From a virus, in IMG/VR virus record IMGVR_UViG_3300022744_000022, positions 144,487-208,486 of that record: 64,000 nt of DNA, one strand, 5' to 3'. Below the pieces are notes generated by a model. It made no database searches. It was not told the origin of the DNA and saw only the letters and a program-made list of their open reading frames with translations. The position numbers and the translations under genes were made by a program. Positions 1 through 8,249 of the stretch are shown here, one piece after another. Each line of letters begins with the position of its first letter. Within the stretch, counting starts at the first letter, position 1.

Positions 1-1035
1 CTGATCACTCTTGAACGAGACGCCCTCGTCACGAACATGTTCCAGGTAACCGCGAACCGTCTTCGTGAGGCTCACCGTGGGAAAGGGCGTCACGGGTCCT
101 GTGGCCTTGGAATCGGGGAAACGGTGGCGGATGCTCTCCAGCACCCGGATCAAGCGTTGCGTATCGGTGACCTCCAGGATCGCGAGCTGACCCGCAAGAA
201 GCTCACGTTTTCCCGTGACCTAAAGTTCGCCGAGTTCGGTGGACGAGGACCTTCTGTAGATCACCCCTTCAGCGATCAGCGTCTTGAATTCTACCTAGAC
301 CTCTACGCGGACTTCGCCAAACGCTATCAAATCGTGGACCGGCAGTACCTTGAGCAGCAGCTCAAGCAAGAAGGCACCGTGATCTTCGAGGGGGCTCAGG
401 GCGTCCTATTGGATCAGGACTACGGATTCCACCCGTACACAACGTGGTCCGACACGACCTTCGGCAATGCCCACGACCTGCTCCAAGGGTTCGATGGGCC
501 GGTACGTAAGATTGGCGTGCTCCGGGGCTACATGACCCGGCACGGTGCGGGACCTTTCCCGACCGAGCTACCTGACGACGTTCGATTGGACTGCGACATC
601 CAAACGGACCTGCACAACAAGTGGGGTGAATTTCAACGGCACTTCAGGGTCGGGCATTTCGATGCCGTGTTGGCCCGTTACGCCTTGGAAGTCATTGGGG
701 GTGTGGACGAGTTGGCGATCACCAACCTCGATAAGCTCGGGGCAAAGCCGCAGATCTGCCCAAGCTACCGTGACGACTTCGGTCGCAAAGTTCACCGCAT
801 CGCGCCCAAGAAGCTCGATGACTTCATGTTGGAACAAGGTGCCCACCACTGGACGCGGATCTTACCCACCTTGAAGCCCAACTACGTGACGCTGCCTGAT
901 CGAGTCAGCATCGTAGACTGCATCGCCGAAGAACTTAGAACCTCTGTGACGCTGTGCTCAGTCGGACCCAAGACCCAGCATAAGTGGCCAACCCGTTACC
1001 TCCGAGACCTACAGGCGAGCCAATGGAACTCCTGA
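1..1035 (+). CDS. Adenylosuccinate synthetase family, PurZ-like branch (5' end outside window)
   Basis: The reading frame is open from base 1, so the N-terminal part, which should hold the P-loop, lies outside the window. Visible landmarks are GRHGSCGLGIGET (PurA GxIGTTGRGIGP region), VIFEGAQGVLLD, the segment GFHPYTTWSDTT, GPFPTEL, and a C-terminal SVGPK. Family enzymes join aspartate to IMP, or to dGMP in the phage PurZ branch, using a nucleoside triphosphate. The arginine-rich aspartate loop of bacterial PurA (TTGRRRR) is replaced by a GEFQRHFRVGHFD-like segment, which as I recall it is typical of the PurZ-like branch. PurZ makes the precursor of 2-aminoadenine DNA. An ordinary or secondary-metabolism PurA paralogue remains possible. 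The stop overlaps the next start by 13 bases. Confidence 0.85.
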   Translation: MITLERDALVTNMFQVTANRLREAHRGKGRHGSCGLGIGETVADALQHPDQALRIGDLQDRELTRKKLTFSRDLKFAEFGGRGPSVDHPFSDQRLEFYLDLYADFAKRYQIVDRQYLEQQLKQEGTVIFEGAQGVLLDQDYGFHPYTTWSDTTFGNAHDLLQGFDGPVRKIGVLRGYMTRHGAGPFPTELPDDVRLDCDIQTDLHNKWGEFQRHFRVGHFDAVLARYALEVIGGVDELAITNLDKLGAKPQICPSYRDDFGRKVHRIAPKKLDDFMLEQGAHHWTRILPTLKPNYVTLPDRVSIVDCIAEELRTSVTLCSVGPKTQHKWPTRYLRDLQASQWNS

Positions 1036-2219
1036 CCATCGCCACCAACATCAAGGCTGCCAAGTGCCCTGAGGACATCTTCGGTGGCCCTCCGGATGGC
1101 AGCACCGTTACGCCGGTCTACCGCCAGCTCATCCTCGTGATCCACCCTGATCACTTCGATGGAAAGCCCACAGAGCTGGCCACTGCCACGGAAGCATTCC
1201 GGCTCCTGGCTCAGCTCCGGGGTGAGGCCGAACGCAAGATCAAGGCGGGCAAGTACGGCCAGAAGAAGGTCAAGGCACCGCCACCCAAAGAGCCCTTCCG
1301 CCCCTCAGTGGTTGAGGCCAACGGCAAGCGCTACATCTTGACGGATCAGGTTGCCTCGGGGGACCTGTGCGACATCTTCCTGTGTACGATCTCCAACGGA
1401 TCTGCCGACCACAAAGCCATTTTTAAGATCGTCAAGAACGGGGCTGACAACGATCTCGTTGAAAACGAGATCAAGGTACTTGCGAAGCTCCACGCGCCTG
1501 GGGTCAAGTTCGACGAACGCTTTTTCCCGAAAACGAACGACTCGTTCGTCATCCGGGGACCCGGGTTTCAACGTCAAGTCAACGTCCTGTCGTGGTTTCC
1601 AGAGCACCGAGGACTTGACGAGGTGCTGAGAGTCTTCCCGGACGGCATCGACTACCGTGACATGGTGTGGATGTTCAAACGCATCCTGCACGGCGTAGGG
1701 TTCGCCCACGAGAACCAGATCGTACACGGGGCCCTGATCCCGCCTCACATCCTGATCCACCCGGTGGACCACGGGGCCAAAATCATCGATTGGTCGTATG
1801 CGGTGGACATTACGCCTAAAGTCAAGGCGGTCAAACCCAAGACTCACCGCAGCCTTTACGACCTCTTGGACGCGGACGACATCCTTACTCCAGACCCGCA
1901 CGTCAAGGCAATCAGCGCCGACTACAAGTTGTATTACCCGCCGGAGATCCTTAAGAAAGAGATCCCGACGCCCGCCAGCGACATTTACATGGCAGCCAAG
2001 TGTGCGGTAGCCTTGGTGGGTGGTGACTTGAAAACGAACGCAATGCCCAACGAGATCCCTGGAACTGTCCGGGCCTTCTTTGAGCGTTGCCTTCATGCGG
2101 TTCCGGCCAAGCGTCCGCAGAACATGTGGGACGCCCATGAGGAGCTGGACCGAATCTTGAAAGCAGCCGTGGGCAAACGAACTTACCGACCCTTCCCCAT
2201 GCCTGAGGTACGCCCGTGA
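1023..2219 (+). CDS. J-domain plus protein-kinase-like fold protein
   Basis: 398 residues from the ATG inside the end of the PurA-like gene. The N-terminus looks like a J-domain, with HPD at residues 41-43, which in DnaJ proteins contacts Hsp70. The rest resembles a protein kinase C-lobe: IVHGALIPPHIL replaces the HRDLKxxN catalytic loop and IIDWS replaces DFG. The catalytic-loop Asp is absent, so it may be a pseudokinase or an atypical kinase. I recall the same J-domain/kinase-like architecture from other large phages. The start/stop overlaps imply translational coupling with both neighbours. Substrate unknown. Confidence 0.7.
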   Translation: MELLTIATNIKAAKCPEDIFGGPPDGSTVTPVYRQLILVIHPDHFDGKPTELATATEAFRLLAQLRGEAERKIKAGKYGQKKVKAPPPKEPFRPSVVEANGKRYILTDQVASGDLCDIFLCTISNGSADHKAIFKIVKNGADNDLVENEIKVLAKLHAPGVKFDERFFPKTNDSFVIRGPGFQRQVNVLSWFPEHRGLDEVLRVFPDGIDYRDMVWMFKRILHGVGFAHENQIVHGALIPPHILIHPVDHGAKIIDWSYAVDITPKVKAVKPKTHRSLYDLLDADDILTPDPHVKAISADYKLYYPPEILKKEIPTPASDIYMAAKCAVALVGGDLKTNAMPNEIPGTVRAFFERCLHAVPAKRPQNMWDAHEELDRILKAAVGKRTYRPFPMPEVRP

Positions 2220-3418
2220 TGATCCGTTATGAAGACCGCCTCGCACAGCTCCGAGAGCTGCCCGTACGGATCTACTGTGCGGCAGCCGGGGCAGGAGCTG
2301 GGATTCAACAGATCCTCTGGAACCCCGTCGGAGCATCGGCCTATCTGGCTGGGGCTGCCTTCCCGTACTCCAAGGAGTTGTCCACAGACTTCTTGGGTTT
2401 CCAGCCCCCGAGCTTTGTGTGCCTTGATGAAGCCATCGACCTCGCGATCTCGTCCTATCTCAAGGCCGACAACGGGGATCCGACCAAGCAGCCCATCGGC
2501 CTAGGTTTGACCGCTGCGGTCGCCACGGCAGTGCAGCACCGTGGGGATCACCGAGTTCACGCGGTCGTGATCACGAGGGATCGTGTGCTTGCCTCGGAGA
2601 TGACGCTCCCCAAAGAGGGTCCGCACGTTCGTAACCGAGACGGCAGCATCGCGGACACGCTCGGGATCGAATTGATTTTGGCGGCAGCCAACCTGATCCC
2701 CGAGCCCGTCCGAGAGGCATACTTGGAAGCCACCGACGGACAGTGCCTCAAAGACATCACGCAGAGGGCCCGCCAGCACTTCCTGAGCCGACCGCTGTTT
2801 ACCCGGTACGGTCAACGCCTTGAGGCACCTGCGGGGAACCTGACGCTGTTCCCGGGCAACTTCGACCCGCCTCACGAGGGGCACTTCGCCAACGCGGGCG
2901 AAGAAGTGACGTTCCAGATCACCGCGAGCCCGCCGCACAAGCCGGGTTTGAGCCTCACGGACATGTTGGGCCGCGTTCGCCACTTCCGGCACAAGCGGGA
3001 CGTGCTGTTCATGGAAGGCGGGGCACTCTACCTGGAGAAGGCCCGGAGGTTCCCTGGTTCGACTATCATCCTGGGGAGCGATGCCCTCGAACGGATGCTT
3101 GATCCCAAGTGGGGCGTGGAAGTGCTGCCGTTGCTGACCGAGTTCCGCGAGCTGGGGACCAGGTTCAGGGTTGCGACACGTGAGGGGGACGAGTTCGCAC
3201 GGCTCCCGATCCCAGGGACCTTCCGAGACATGTTCACTGAGCTGCCCAAAACCCCGTACGCGGGCTTGAGTTCGACGCAGATCAGAGAGGGCGTATTGGC
3301 CCCCACCTCTCACGCGCCCCCCGGCACGGGCCAAGTGTGTGGTGCCGCTAATGATTGCACCCGGTTCAAAGGACACACAGGGCAGCACGCCAATCTCTAC
3401 AACCAGCGTGTTTGGTAA
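2216..3418 (+). CDS. CinA-like domain fused to nicotinate/NMN adenylyltransferase
   Basis: 400 residues. Residues about 15-160 resemble the CinA/PncC (NMN deamidase) fold, with IYCAAAGAGAGIQQIL in place of the usual SCTGG nucleotide loop, so the catalytic Ser may be lost. Residues about 205-360 are a nucleotidylyltransferase: LTLFPGNFDPPHEGH carries the HxGH motif at 220-223 and SSTQIREG is the C-terminal ISSTxxR motif. The second domain should transfer AMP to NMN or NaMN to make NAD or its deamido form. The start is GTG 2216 or ATG 2219, overlapping the kinase-like gene stop. It neighbours a NADAR gene, which suggests a NAD(+) theme. Fold assignment good; deamidase activity doubtful. Confidence 0.8.
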   Translation: MMIRYEDRLAQLRELPVRIYCAAAGAGAGIQQILWNPVGASAYLAGAAFPYSKELSTDFLGFQPPSFVCLDEAIDLAISSYLKADNGDPTKQPIGLGLTAAVATAVQHRGDHRVHAVVITRDRVLASEMTLPKEGPHVRNRDGSIADTLGIELILAAANLIPEPVREAYLEATDGQCLKDITQRARQHFLSRPLFTRYGQRLEAPAGNLTLFPGNFDPPHEGHFANAGEEVTFQITASPPHKPGLSLTDMLGRVRHFRHKRDVLFMEGGALYLEKARRFPGSTIILGSDALERMLDPKWGVEVLPLLTEFRELGTRFRVATREGDEFARLPIPGTFRDMFTELPKTPYAGLSSTQIREGVLAPTSHAPPGTGQVCGAANDCTRFKGHTGQHANLYNQRVW

Positions 3419-4045
3419 TCACAAGTCGTCTTCGTCCTCTAGAGCAGCCCACAAGCCGCCGCCGCTGCCCCGGAGTTGGTTCTGCATCACACGTTGAAGT
3501 GGTGTGACGGCTTTGAACATGGCCTCCCGTCCAGAGTCATCGGGGACGGTCAGCGTAAAGAGCATCACGGAGTGCGTTTCATCGAGTAGCGTCAGAAGCC
3601 GGGTGCCTTCTTTGGGGCCAGGATCGAAGATGAAGTGGAGCCGCCAAACCCCACCGCCCGCACCCTGCTGGTTCTGGAACCCAGTCACCACGTGGTAGGG
3701 CTCGTCCGAGAGGGGCTCTGCTTGATACTGCGTCCCAATGGCTCGCAACCGAACGGCGAGATCCGACGAGTTTGCCAGCCCGAGGTTCCGCTCTCTAGTT
3801 TCTTGTATCACCTGCTCGGGGGTCTTCTTCACGGGGACGTGCAGGATCGTCTCCATGTATTCGTGGACACCCTGCGTCACTTTCGCTTTTGGGGTGGCCG
3901 TGTAGCTGATCGTCCGATTCCGTGGGTGCTCTTGGTGTAGTAACCCATTAGCCTTGCCCTGGACCCCCATGGTCCGGATCACGATCACCGTCGGACATTC
4001 CTCAGGGTTCAACCGAATCGGCCTACGTGTGACATCGATGAGCAC
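3419..4045 (-). CDS. Conserved-looking protein of unknown function
   Basis: 208 residues, GTG start; its stop abuts the NadD fusion gene stop (convergent). No family recognised. The middle has a mixed alpha/beta pattern, with VWRLHFIF and LLTLLDE strand-like segments. The C-terminus GGGLWAALEDEDDL is a loose version of the LW-acidic tail seen in several proteins here. A GGTGTAGTA box lies 6 bases before the start. Confidence 0.7.
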   Translation of the reverse strand: MLIDVTRRPIRLNPEECPTVIVIRTMGVQGKANGLLHQEHPRNRTISYTATPKAKVTQGVHEYMETILHVPVKKTPEQVIQETRERNLGLANSSDLAVRLRAIGTQYQAEPLSDEPYHVVTGFQNQQGAGGGVWRLHFIFDPGPKEGTRLLTLLDETHSVMLFTLTVPDDSGREAMFKAVTPLQRVMQNQLRGSGGGLWAALEDEDDL

Positions 4046-4051
4046 CCCCTG

Positions 4052-4061
4052 TACTACACCG
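4052..4061 (-). promoter_or_regulatory. GGTGTAGTA box upstream of the 4045 minus gene
   Basis: On the minus strand a CGGTGTAGTA box is followed by CAGGGG and the GTG start. No CTAG/TTGA partner sits 15-17 bases upstream. The divergent plus gene starts at 4070, so the box lies in a 24-base intergenic space. Confidence 0.5.
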
Positions 4062-4069
4062 AACGGACT

Positions 4070-4624
4070 ATGAAAGACCTCCGGACAACCGAATTTGTGC
4101 GCGCCTGGGGCGTCAAGGATGTGCCCACGGCGTCAGTCTCCCACGGGGCTGTACGTCCAGGCAGTTACCCGGCGTTCGCCTTGCTGGGCTGGGTGGAGCA
4201 GCGGAAAGCGGGCTGGCCCGTCGTGGGGCTCCGCCTGACCTTGCTCCAGAACGAGCTAGACGAGCCTGCTGGCGGGCTCACGATGGGCCTACCGCTCACG
4301 CCAAAGAGCGAGCGGCACGTCTGCTGCTTCTTGCAGGACCTAGGCTGGGATGGCCGCGTGTGGCCGTACAAGGACCATGGGTGGCCCGAGGGTACGCCCG
4401 ATGAGGACGGCTTGCTACTCCTACTCAAGGCATCCAAGCTCGGGGCCACCCTGACGTTCCCCTCGGACCCCGAGAAGGGTACCCCGACAGTCAGGATCCC
4501 AGTGCTGCAACGAACCGGGACCTTCTCGGTGGCACCCTTCGGCGAAGAAATCGTGCCCCGGTACCTCGATGCTCTCAGGACCCTTGCGGCAAACCCCACA
4601 CCATTCAAATCGGATTGGGCATGA
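4070..4624 (+). CDS. Protein of unknown function upstream of NADAR
   Basis: 184 residues, ATG start, divergent from the 3419-4045 gene. Contains a segment RHVCCFLQDLGWDGRVWPYKD and two LG-rich beta segments; no domain recognised. It overlaps the NADAR start by four bases (ATGA), so the two are probably co-translated. Confidence 0.75.
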   Translation: MKDLRTTEFVRAWGVKDVPTASVSHGAVRPGSYPAFALLGWVEQRKAGWPVVGLRLTLLQNELDEPAGGLTMGLPLTPKSERHVCCFLQDLGWDGRVWPYKDHGWPEGTPDEDGLLLLLKASKLGATLTFPSDPEKGTPTVRIPVLQRTGTFSVAPFGEEIVPRYLDALRTLAANPTPFKSDWA

Positions 4625-5127
4625 CCATCAGCTTCTATGGGGAGACCAACGAGCGGTACAGTTGGCTCTCGAACTTCCACGTGGCGATCTTCACACTCCA
4701 AGGGCACCAATGGGCTTCGACGGAACACTTCTACCAAGCCATGAAGTCTGAGGACCCCGAGGTTCAGCTCCAGATCAGGAGCGCCGCGACCCCGGGACAG
4801 GCTAAGCGGTTGGGTTCCAAGTGTGAACGGCGTGCTGATTGGGAAGAACCCGTAGGTACCCCTGCGTTGCACGACATTTTTCGAGATGACCGGGGGATCG
4901 TGGTGGAACTCGTGAAGGACCACTTCATGTACCAAGCGCTCACCGCGAAGTTCACGCAACGTCCCGAGCTACGTGAGGCGTTGATCTTGACGGGCACTGA
5001 GGAGCTGCAAGAAGCCTCACCCAAGGACTACTACTGGGGCGTGGGAGCCGACGGTTCGGGGCAGAACAAGCTCGGTCGAATGCTCCAGCTCGTGCGGGCT
5101 CAACTACCGAACCGCTGGTCACCGTAG
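4621..5127 (+). CDS. NADAR (YbiA-like) family protein
   Basis: 168 residues from the ATG that overlaps the previous stop. Family signatures in order: FYGETNERYSWLSNF, an EHFYQA helix near residue 40, TPGQAKRLG, an RRADWE segment, LILTGTEELQEASP, and YWGVGADGSGQNKLG near the C-terminus. NADAR enzymes cleave N-glycosidic bonds of riboflavin intermediates or of ADP-ribosylated nucleobases. In phages they are thought to reverse DNA or RNA ADP-ribosylation defences or act in NAD metabolism. Placement just after the NAD adenylyltransferase fusion supports that theme. Which substrate it uses cannot be told from sequence. Confidence 0.9.
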   Translation: MTISFYGETNERYSWLSNFHVAIFTLQGHQWASTEHFYQAMKSEDPEVQLQIRSAATPGQAKRLGSKCERRADWEEPVGTPALHDIFRDDRGIVVELVKDHFMYQALTAKFTQRPELREALILTGTEELQEASPKDYYWGVGADGSGQNKLGRMLQLVRAQLPNRWSP

Positions 5128-5394
5128 GCGTTGAGCCGTGAAACCGTTCAGGTAGACTTTCGCCTGAGCCCCGCCAAGTGTCCCGATTTGAATGTACGCC
5201 TTGCAGCAAGGGACCGCGACGATCTCTGCTTCGCGCAAAATCCCGCGAGACGCCACATCGATCAAAACCTCTACGGGTTGAGTGAACCCCGAGGGCCATC
5301 GGATGTAGAGGCGATCCCCGGCCTTGAGTGTTACCCCATCGAGGCTGTCATGGTACCCATCGTCCTGTTGGACAGTCACGACCTTGCTCGCCAA
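5119..5394 (-). CDS. Small protein of unknown function
   Basis: 91 residues with a TTG start directly after the upstream gene's TAG (a GTG lies a few codons in). Beta-rich, with LKAGDRLYIRWPSGF and VEVLIDVASRG. No family recognised. It converges with NADAR, overlapping by nine bases. It reads more like a protein than the opposite-strand frame. Confidence 0.65.
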   Translation of the reverse strand: MASKVVTVQQDDGYHDSLDGVTLKAGDRLYIRWPSGFTQPVEVLIDVASRGILREAEIVAVPCCKAYIQIGTLGGAQAKVYLNGFTAQRLR

Positions 5395-5396
5395 AA

Positions 5397-5768
5397 CTAG
5401 CCCTCGTCATCATCTCGCCGCCGGTCTTTGACACGGGGCATTGGCGTAGTGCTACGGGGTCTGGGTTGTGGGGTTGGGATCCGTTGCGTGGGCTGGGACG
5501 GGGTGCGAGGCCGAACAACAGGCATCGGCCCGGCCGGTGTCGGGGTTCTGACTGCCTGCATACCACGTGGGGGTGTCAACGAGCGTACTGGGGGTTCGGT
5601 GGGGCGATCATGCTCGTGTTCACCCCCACGCTTGAACGCCTCCAGCAAACCCCGGGTGACGACGGACTCGACCTCAACCGACAGATGCTCCTGCGTGGTG
5701 CGCGCCTCTTGAGCCACCGCGTTGAGCACGATCTCGATCAGGTCTGCGATGTGACTGTGGGCAGTCAT
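5397..5768 (-). CDS. Pro/Arg-rich tailed small protein
   Basis: 123 residues from ATG 5768. The first ~55 residues are helical (IADLIEIVLNAVAQEA); the remainder is a Pro/Thr/Arg-rich, probably disordered tail ending in RRRDDDEG. Followed directly by the 91-residue gene. The tail could bind nucleic acid, but that is inference. Confidence 0.7.
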   Translation of the reverse strand: MTAHSHIADLIEIVLNAVAQEARTTQEHLSVEVESVVTRGLLEAFKRGGEHEHDRPTEPPVRSLTPPRGMQAVRTPTPAGPMPVVRPRTPSQPTQRIPTPQPRPRSTTPMPRVKDRRRDDDEG

Positions 5769-5858
5769 AGCCGGTCTTTCCCGGCGGTCAGGCACGGACT
5801 TGAGTCGTCGGTATGGCCGCTCGACTTACCAGACGCGACCGTGCCAGGGGCGTGCTGG

Positions 5859-7043
5859 TTACGCTTTGCCTCCGAACCGTGCTTTGGCTTGTTCTTCAAC
5901 TTGCGACTCCAACTCACGGGGATTCAGGGCTAACTCAGGGTTTTGCAGAAGCAGCGACCGGGCCATGGGTACAAGCGCTCCGCGATCTTGCCCCTTAAGC
6001 TGATACACCTCAAACAGACGCACCTGATCGATCTCCGGCTTCTTTAGCATCTCAAGAAAACGCTTCTCGAAGGCGGGATCATCTGCGTGGGACAACAGAA
6101 CTTCCCTGAGTCGCGCAAGCCCGTCCTGCGACAAGAATGACACAGGCGTGCGAACGGTCCACCCCAGATCCAGCAGGTCCAGTAGTAGGTGGATTTCTTG
6201 TTCGGGCAGCCCACGGCTGAGCGCTGTGGCGAACCCGGGTTCTTCCGCGAGCATTTCCTTGAGCACTTCTCCGAGCCCCAAGTCATGTAGCAGCTCTACT
6301 GAGCGGCGAGGCTGTGGCGACTCCAAGATGTCCTCGACAAGGATTTTGCGAACCGCATCCCAAGGCATCTGTTTAAGCTTGTGCGCGTTCTGCTGAATGC
6401 TCGTCCGCACATCGGGCGAGATTTTGAACCCGTACTTCGCCACGAACTTGACAGCACGAAGCATCCGGGTCGGGTCATCCGAGAACGTCTTGTCGGGGTC
6501 CACCGGCGTGGTGAGCAGGCGATCCTCAAGGTGCTGTCGGCCGTTGCCGAGAAGGTCCAGCACTTCGGCACGATCAGGTCCGTGCTCCAGGTCTAGAAGC
6601 CGCCAGAGTAGCGTGTTGAACGTGAACTCGCGACGCTGCAAGTCTTCTTGGATGGTCGCAGGTTCGACCATGTGCGGCTTGTAACCTTTGCCCGAGGGAT
6701 CGCCGTAGCTCTCTTTGCGAGCGTTGGCGATCTCCAGGACTTCACCCTTGAGATCATGCCCGTCAAGGACCCACGAGTCCGCGACGGTGAGGATCGCCAC
6801 CCCATATTGGTTAGTCGTCAAATTCGTGCGGGTCGGAATGATCCGTTGGAGCTGCTCCGCGAACCACGCAGAGTCCTTCCTACCCCCGAGAGCTACGGAA
6901 TCGACCACTACGTCCACGTCTTTAGGCGCAAGGCCCATCAAGTGGTTTCGTACTGCGCCACCGACGATGTAGACGTGTTCTCCAACGCCAAGGCGCTTGG
7001 TGGCCAAGGACAAGAAACGTAGGAGTGCCGTTATTTTTGTCAT
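5859..7043 (-). CDS. CCA-adding enzyme / poly(A) polymerase family nucleotidyltransferase
   Basis: 394 residues, ATG start. The N-terminal class II nucleotidyltransferase core shows IVGGAVRNHLMG (GG at 28-29) and DVDVVV (metal-binding Asp pair 42-44). Next come the RRxFTFN-like RREFTFN motif, a neck segment DPTRMLRAVKFVAKYGF, and a helical body with SPQPRRSVELL. Such enzymes add CCA, CC or A to tRNA 3' ends. No HD domain follows the body here, while a solitary CCA-type HD domain is encoded at 37146. A role in tRNA 3'-end repair during infection fits the RNA ligase, RtcB and PTH2 genes elsewhere in the window. Confidence 0.88.
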   Translation of the reverse strand: MTKITALLRFLSLATKRLGVGEHVYIVGGAVRNHLMGLAPKDVDVVVDSVALGGRKDSAWFAEQLQRIIPTRTNLTTNQYGVAILTVADSWVLDGHDLKGEVLEIANARKESYGDPSGKGYKPHMVEPATIQEDLQRREFTFNTLLWRLLDLEHGPDRAEVLDLLGNGRQHLEDRLLTTPVDPDKTFSDDPTRMLRAVKFVAKYGFKISPDVRTSIQQNAHKLKQMPWDAVRKILVEDILESPQPRRSVELLHDLGLGEVLKEMLAEEPGFATALSRGLPEQEIHLLLDLLDLGWTVRTPVSFLSQDGLARLREVLLSHADDPAFEKRFLEMLKKPEIDQVRLFEVYQLKGQDRGALVPMARSLLLQNPELALNPRELESQVEEQAKARFGGKA

Positions 7044-7071
7044 GCTAGCGCTTTACTGAAAAGGAAACGAC

Positions 7072-7269
7072 ATGCCCCCAAAGCCACCGCCGATACCGCT
7101 ACAAGCCGTTGCTTGGGAGTACAAGGCCTTGTCCTTGGATCCTAAGTACGTGGCAGACTACGAGCGTACCCTAAACAATCTGGGCGAACAAGGCTGGGAA
7201 CTGGTTTCAATGGTCCCTGATTCGGGGAAAGCCATCGCGACCCTGAAGCGTAGGAAGCGAGTTACTTGA
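7072..7269 (+). CDS. DUF4177-like small protein
   Basis: 65 residues, ATG preceded by an AAAAGGAAA ribosome-binding site. The pattern WEYKAL...LNNLGEQGWELVSM followed by a basic KRRKR tail is that of short DUF4177-type proteins. Function unknown. Divergent from the CCA-like gene; converges with the next gene by eight bases. Confidence 0.7.
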   Translation: MPPKPPPIPLQAVAWEYKALSLDPKYVADYERTLNNLGEQGWELVSMVPDSGKAIATLKRRKRVT

Positions 7270-7978
7270 CCTTTGCCTCAAGCTGCTGAAACGCTTTCCC
7301 GAGAGCCCCGTTGCCGCCCTTGTCCCCCATCGCGTAAGGGACATCCTTGACTTTGCAGGCGGCTGAGATCTTCCGAAAATCCTTGTGGGTCATGAGCCCT
7401 TCGAGGATGATCACCGCCCCGACTTTGCCGTTCTTGATTCGAGCCTCAATGGAGTCGATGATGCGAGGACTCCCCTTCTCGAAGACCACCCAATCCAGGT
7501 GGATCCCGTAGTTTGCGACGATAGACTCCAACTTGCCCGGGACCTTGAAGCCACCGACCATCATGATTCCCTTGGTTGGGAAAGCCTTTTGAAGTCTGGG
7601 GTAGGGGGAAGACTTGGGGACCACCACCGGCTTGGGGGCTTCCACCTTGGGAGCCGCCTCCGGTTTAGGGTTAGGCGGGGTGGGGTCCAGAATCCGGGGC
7701 TCGGTTCTTTCAACCCGTTCCGCTGCCTCCGTCTGATCCAACAGGCCCAAAGCCCGTGTCAGAGCTTGCTTGAACGCTTGCCGTTCAAAACTCAGGTCCA
7801 CGACGGGATCAGGCCCCAGGCCCAGGCGGACCGCCATCGGGGCCTCTACGACCTGCTGGCACTGCGCCAGGAATGCACCTTCGTAGTCCTGGAGCGTTCT
7901 GCGCAGCGCCTCCAGGACCTCCCGGGTTGGACGTGACGCCGTTTCAACTTTGCCTTGAATTACCGCCGAAATGCTCAT
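7262..7978 (-). CDS. DUF2325-like C-terminal domain protein
   Basis: 238 residues from ATG 7978, chosen because CAAGGAG lies 3 bases upstream and the longer frame has no such site. A helical N-terminal region is followed by a Pro/Lys/Ala linker (residues ~115-140). The C-terminal domain has MMVGGFKVPGKLESI, WVVFEKGS and AVIILEGLMTHKD, resembling DUF2325. That family has no firmly known role. Confidence 0.7.
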   Translation of the reverse strand: MSISAVIQGKVETASRPTREVLEALRRTLQDYEGAFLAQCQQVVEAPMAVRLGLGPDPVVDLSFERQAFKQALTRALGLLDQTEAAERVERTEPRILDPTPPNPKPEAAPKVEAPKPVVVPKSSPYPRLQKAFPTKGIMMVGGFKVPGKLESIVANYGIHLDWVVFEKGSPRIIDSIEARIKNGKVGAVIILEGLMTHKDFRKISAACKVKDVPYAMGDKGGNGALGKAFQQLEAKVK

Positions 7979-8249
7979 GTCTCCTTGTACTACACCGACA
8001 AGCCAAGGGCTAGGGGCAAACGGGCAAGAAACGATTCCCTGGACGCCACAGGACGATCCGGTGTAAAGCAGAAACAGGGAACCCATCGCTAGCTGTGGGT
8101 GAGGTGCGTACAGAGTGGCCCGGACCAGACAACGATTCACGAGCAAGGTGACGGTTAGGACAACGCTGCCGTTAGGTCGTAGTGAAACGCTCGGTTCGGT
8201 GCAGAACAAGCAAATCCGGCGTCCCGATGCCCCCGGGTACATCACGGGG
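7979..8249 (+). other. 271-base intergenic region with GTGTA boxes
   Basis: Longest gene-free stretch. A minus GGTGTAGTA box at 7988-7996 serves the DUF2325-like gene. A plus GGTGTAAAG box near 8060 could serve the 8250 gene. If GTG 8115 were the start of that gene, half of this gap would be coding, but that segment is Arg/Thr/Ser-rich and unlike the rest of the protein. No tRNA or strong hairpin seen. Confidence 0.5.

Noticed and set aside
1305-2336. 343-codon open frame on the minus strand opposite the J-domain/kinase-like gene
   Set aside because: Arg/Val/Asp-rich mirror sequence with no domain; the plus frame carries HPD and kinase-like motifs and fits the operon overlaps.
2501-3388. 295-codon minus-strand frame opposite the NadD fusion
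   Set aside because: The plus frame holds HxGH and the family landmarks; the minus frame is a codon-bias shadow.
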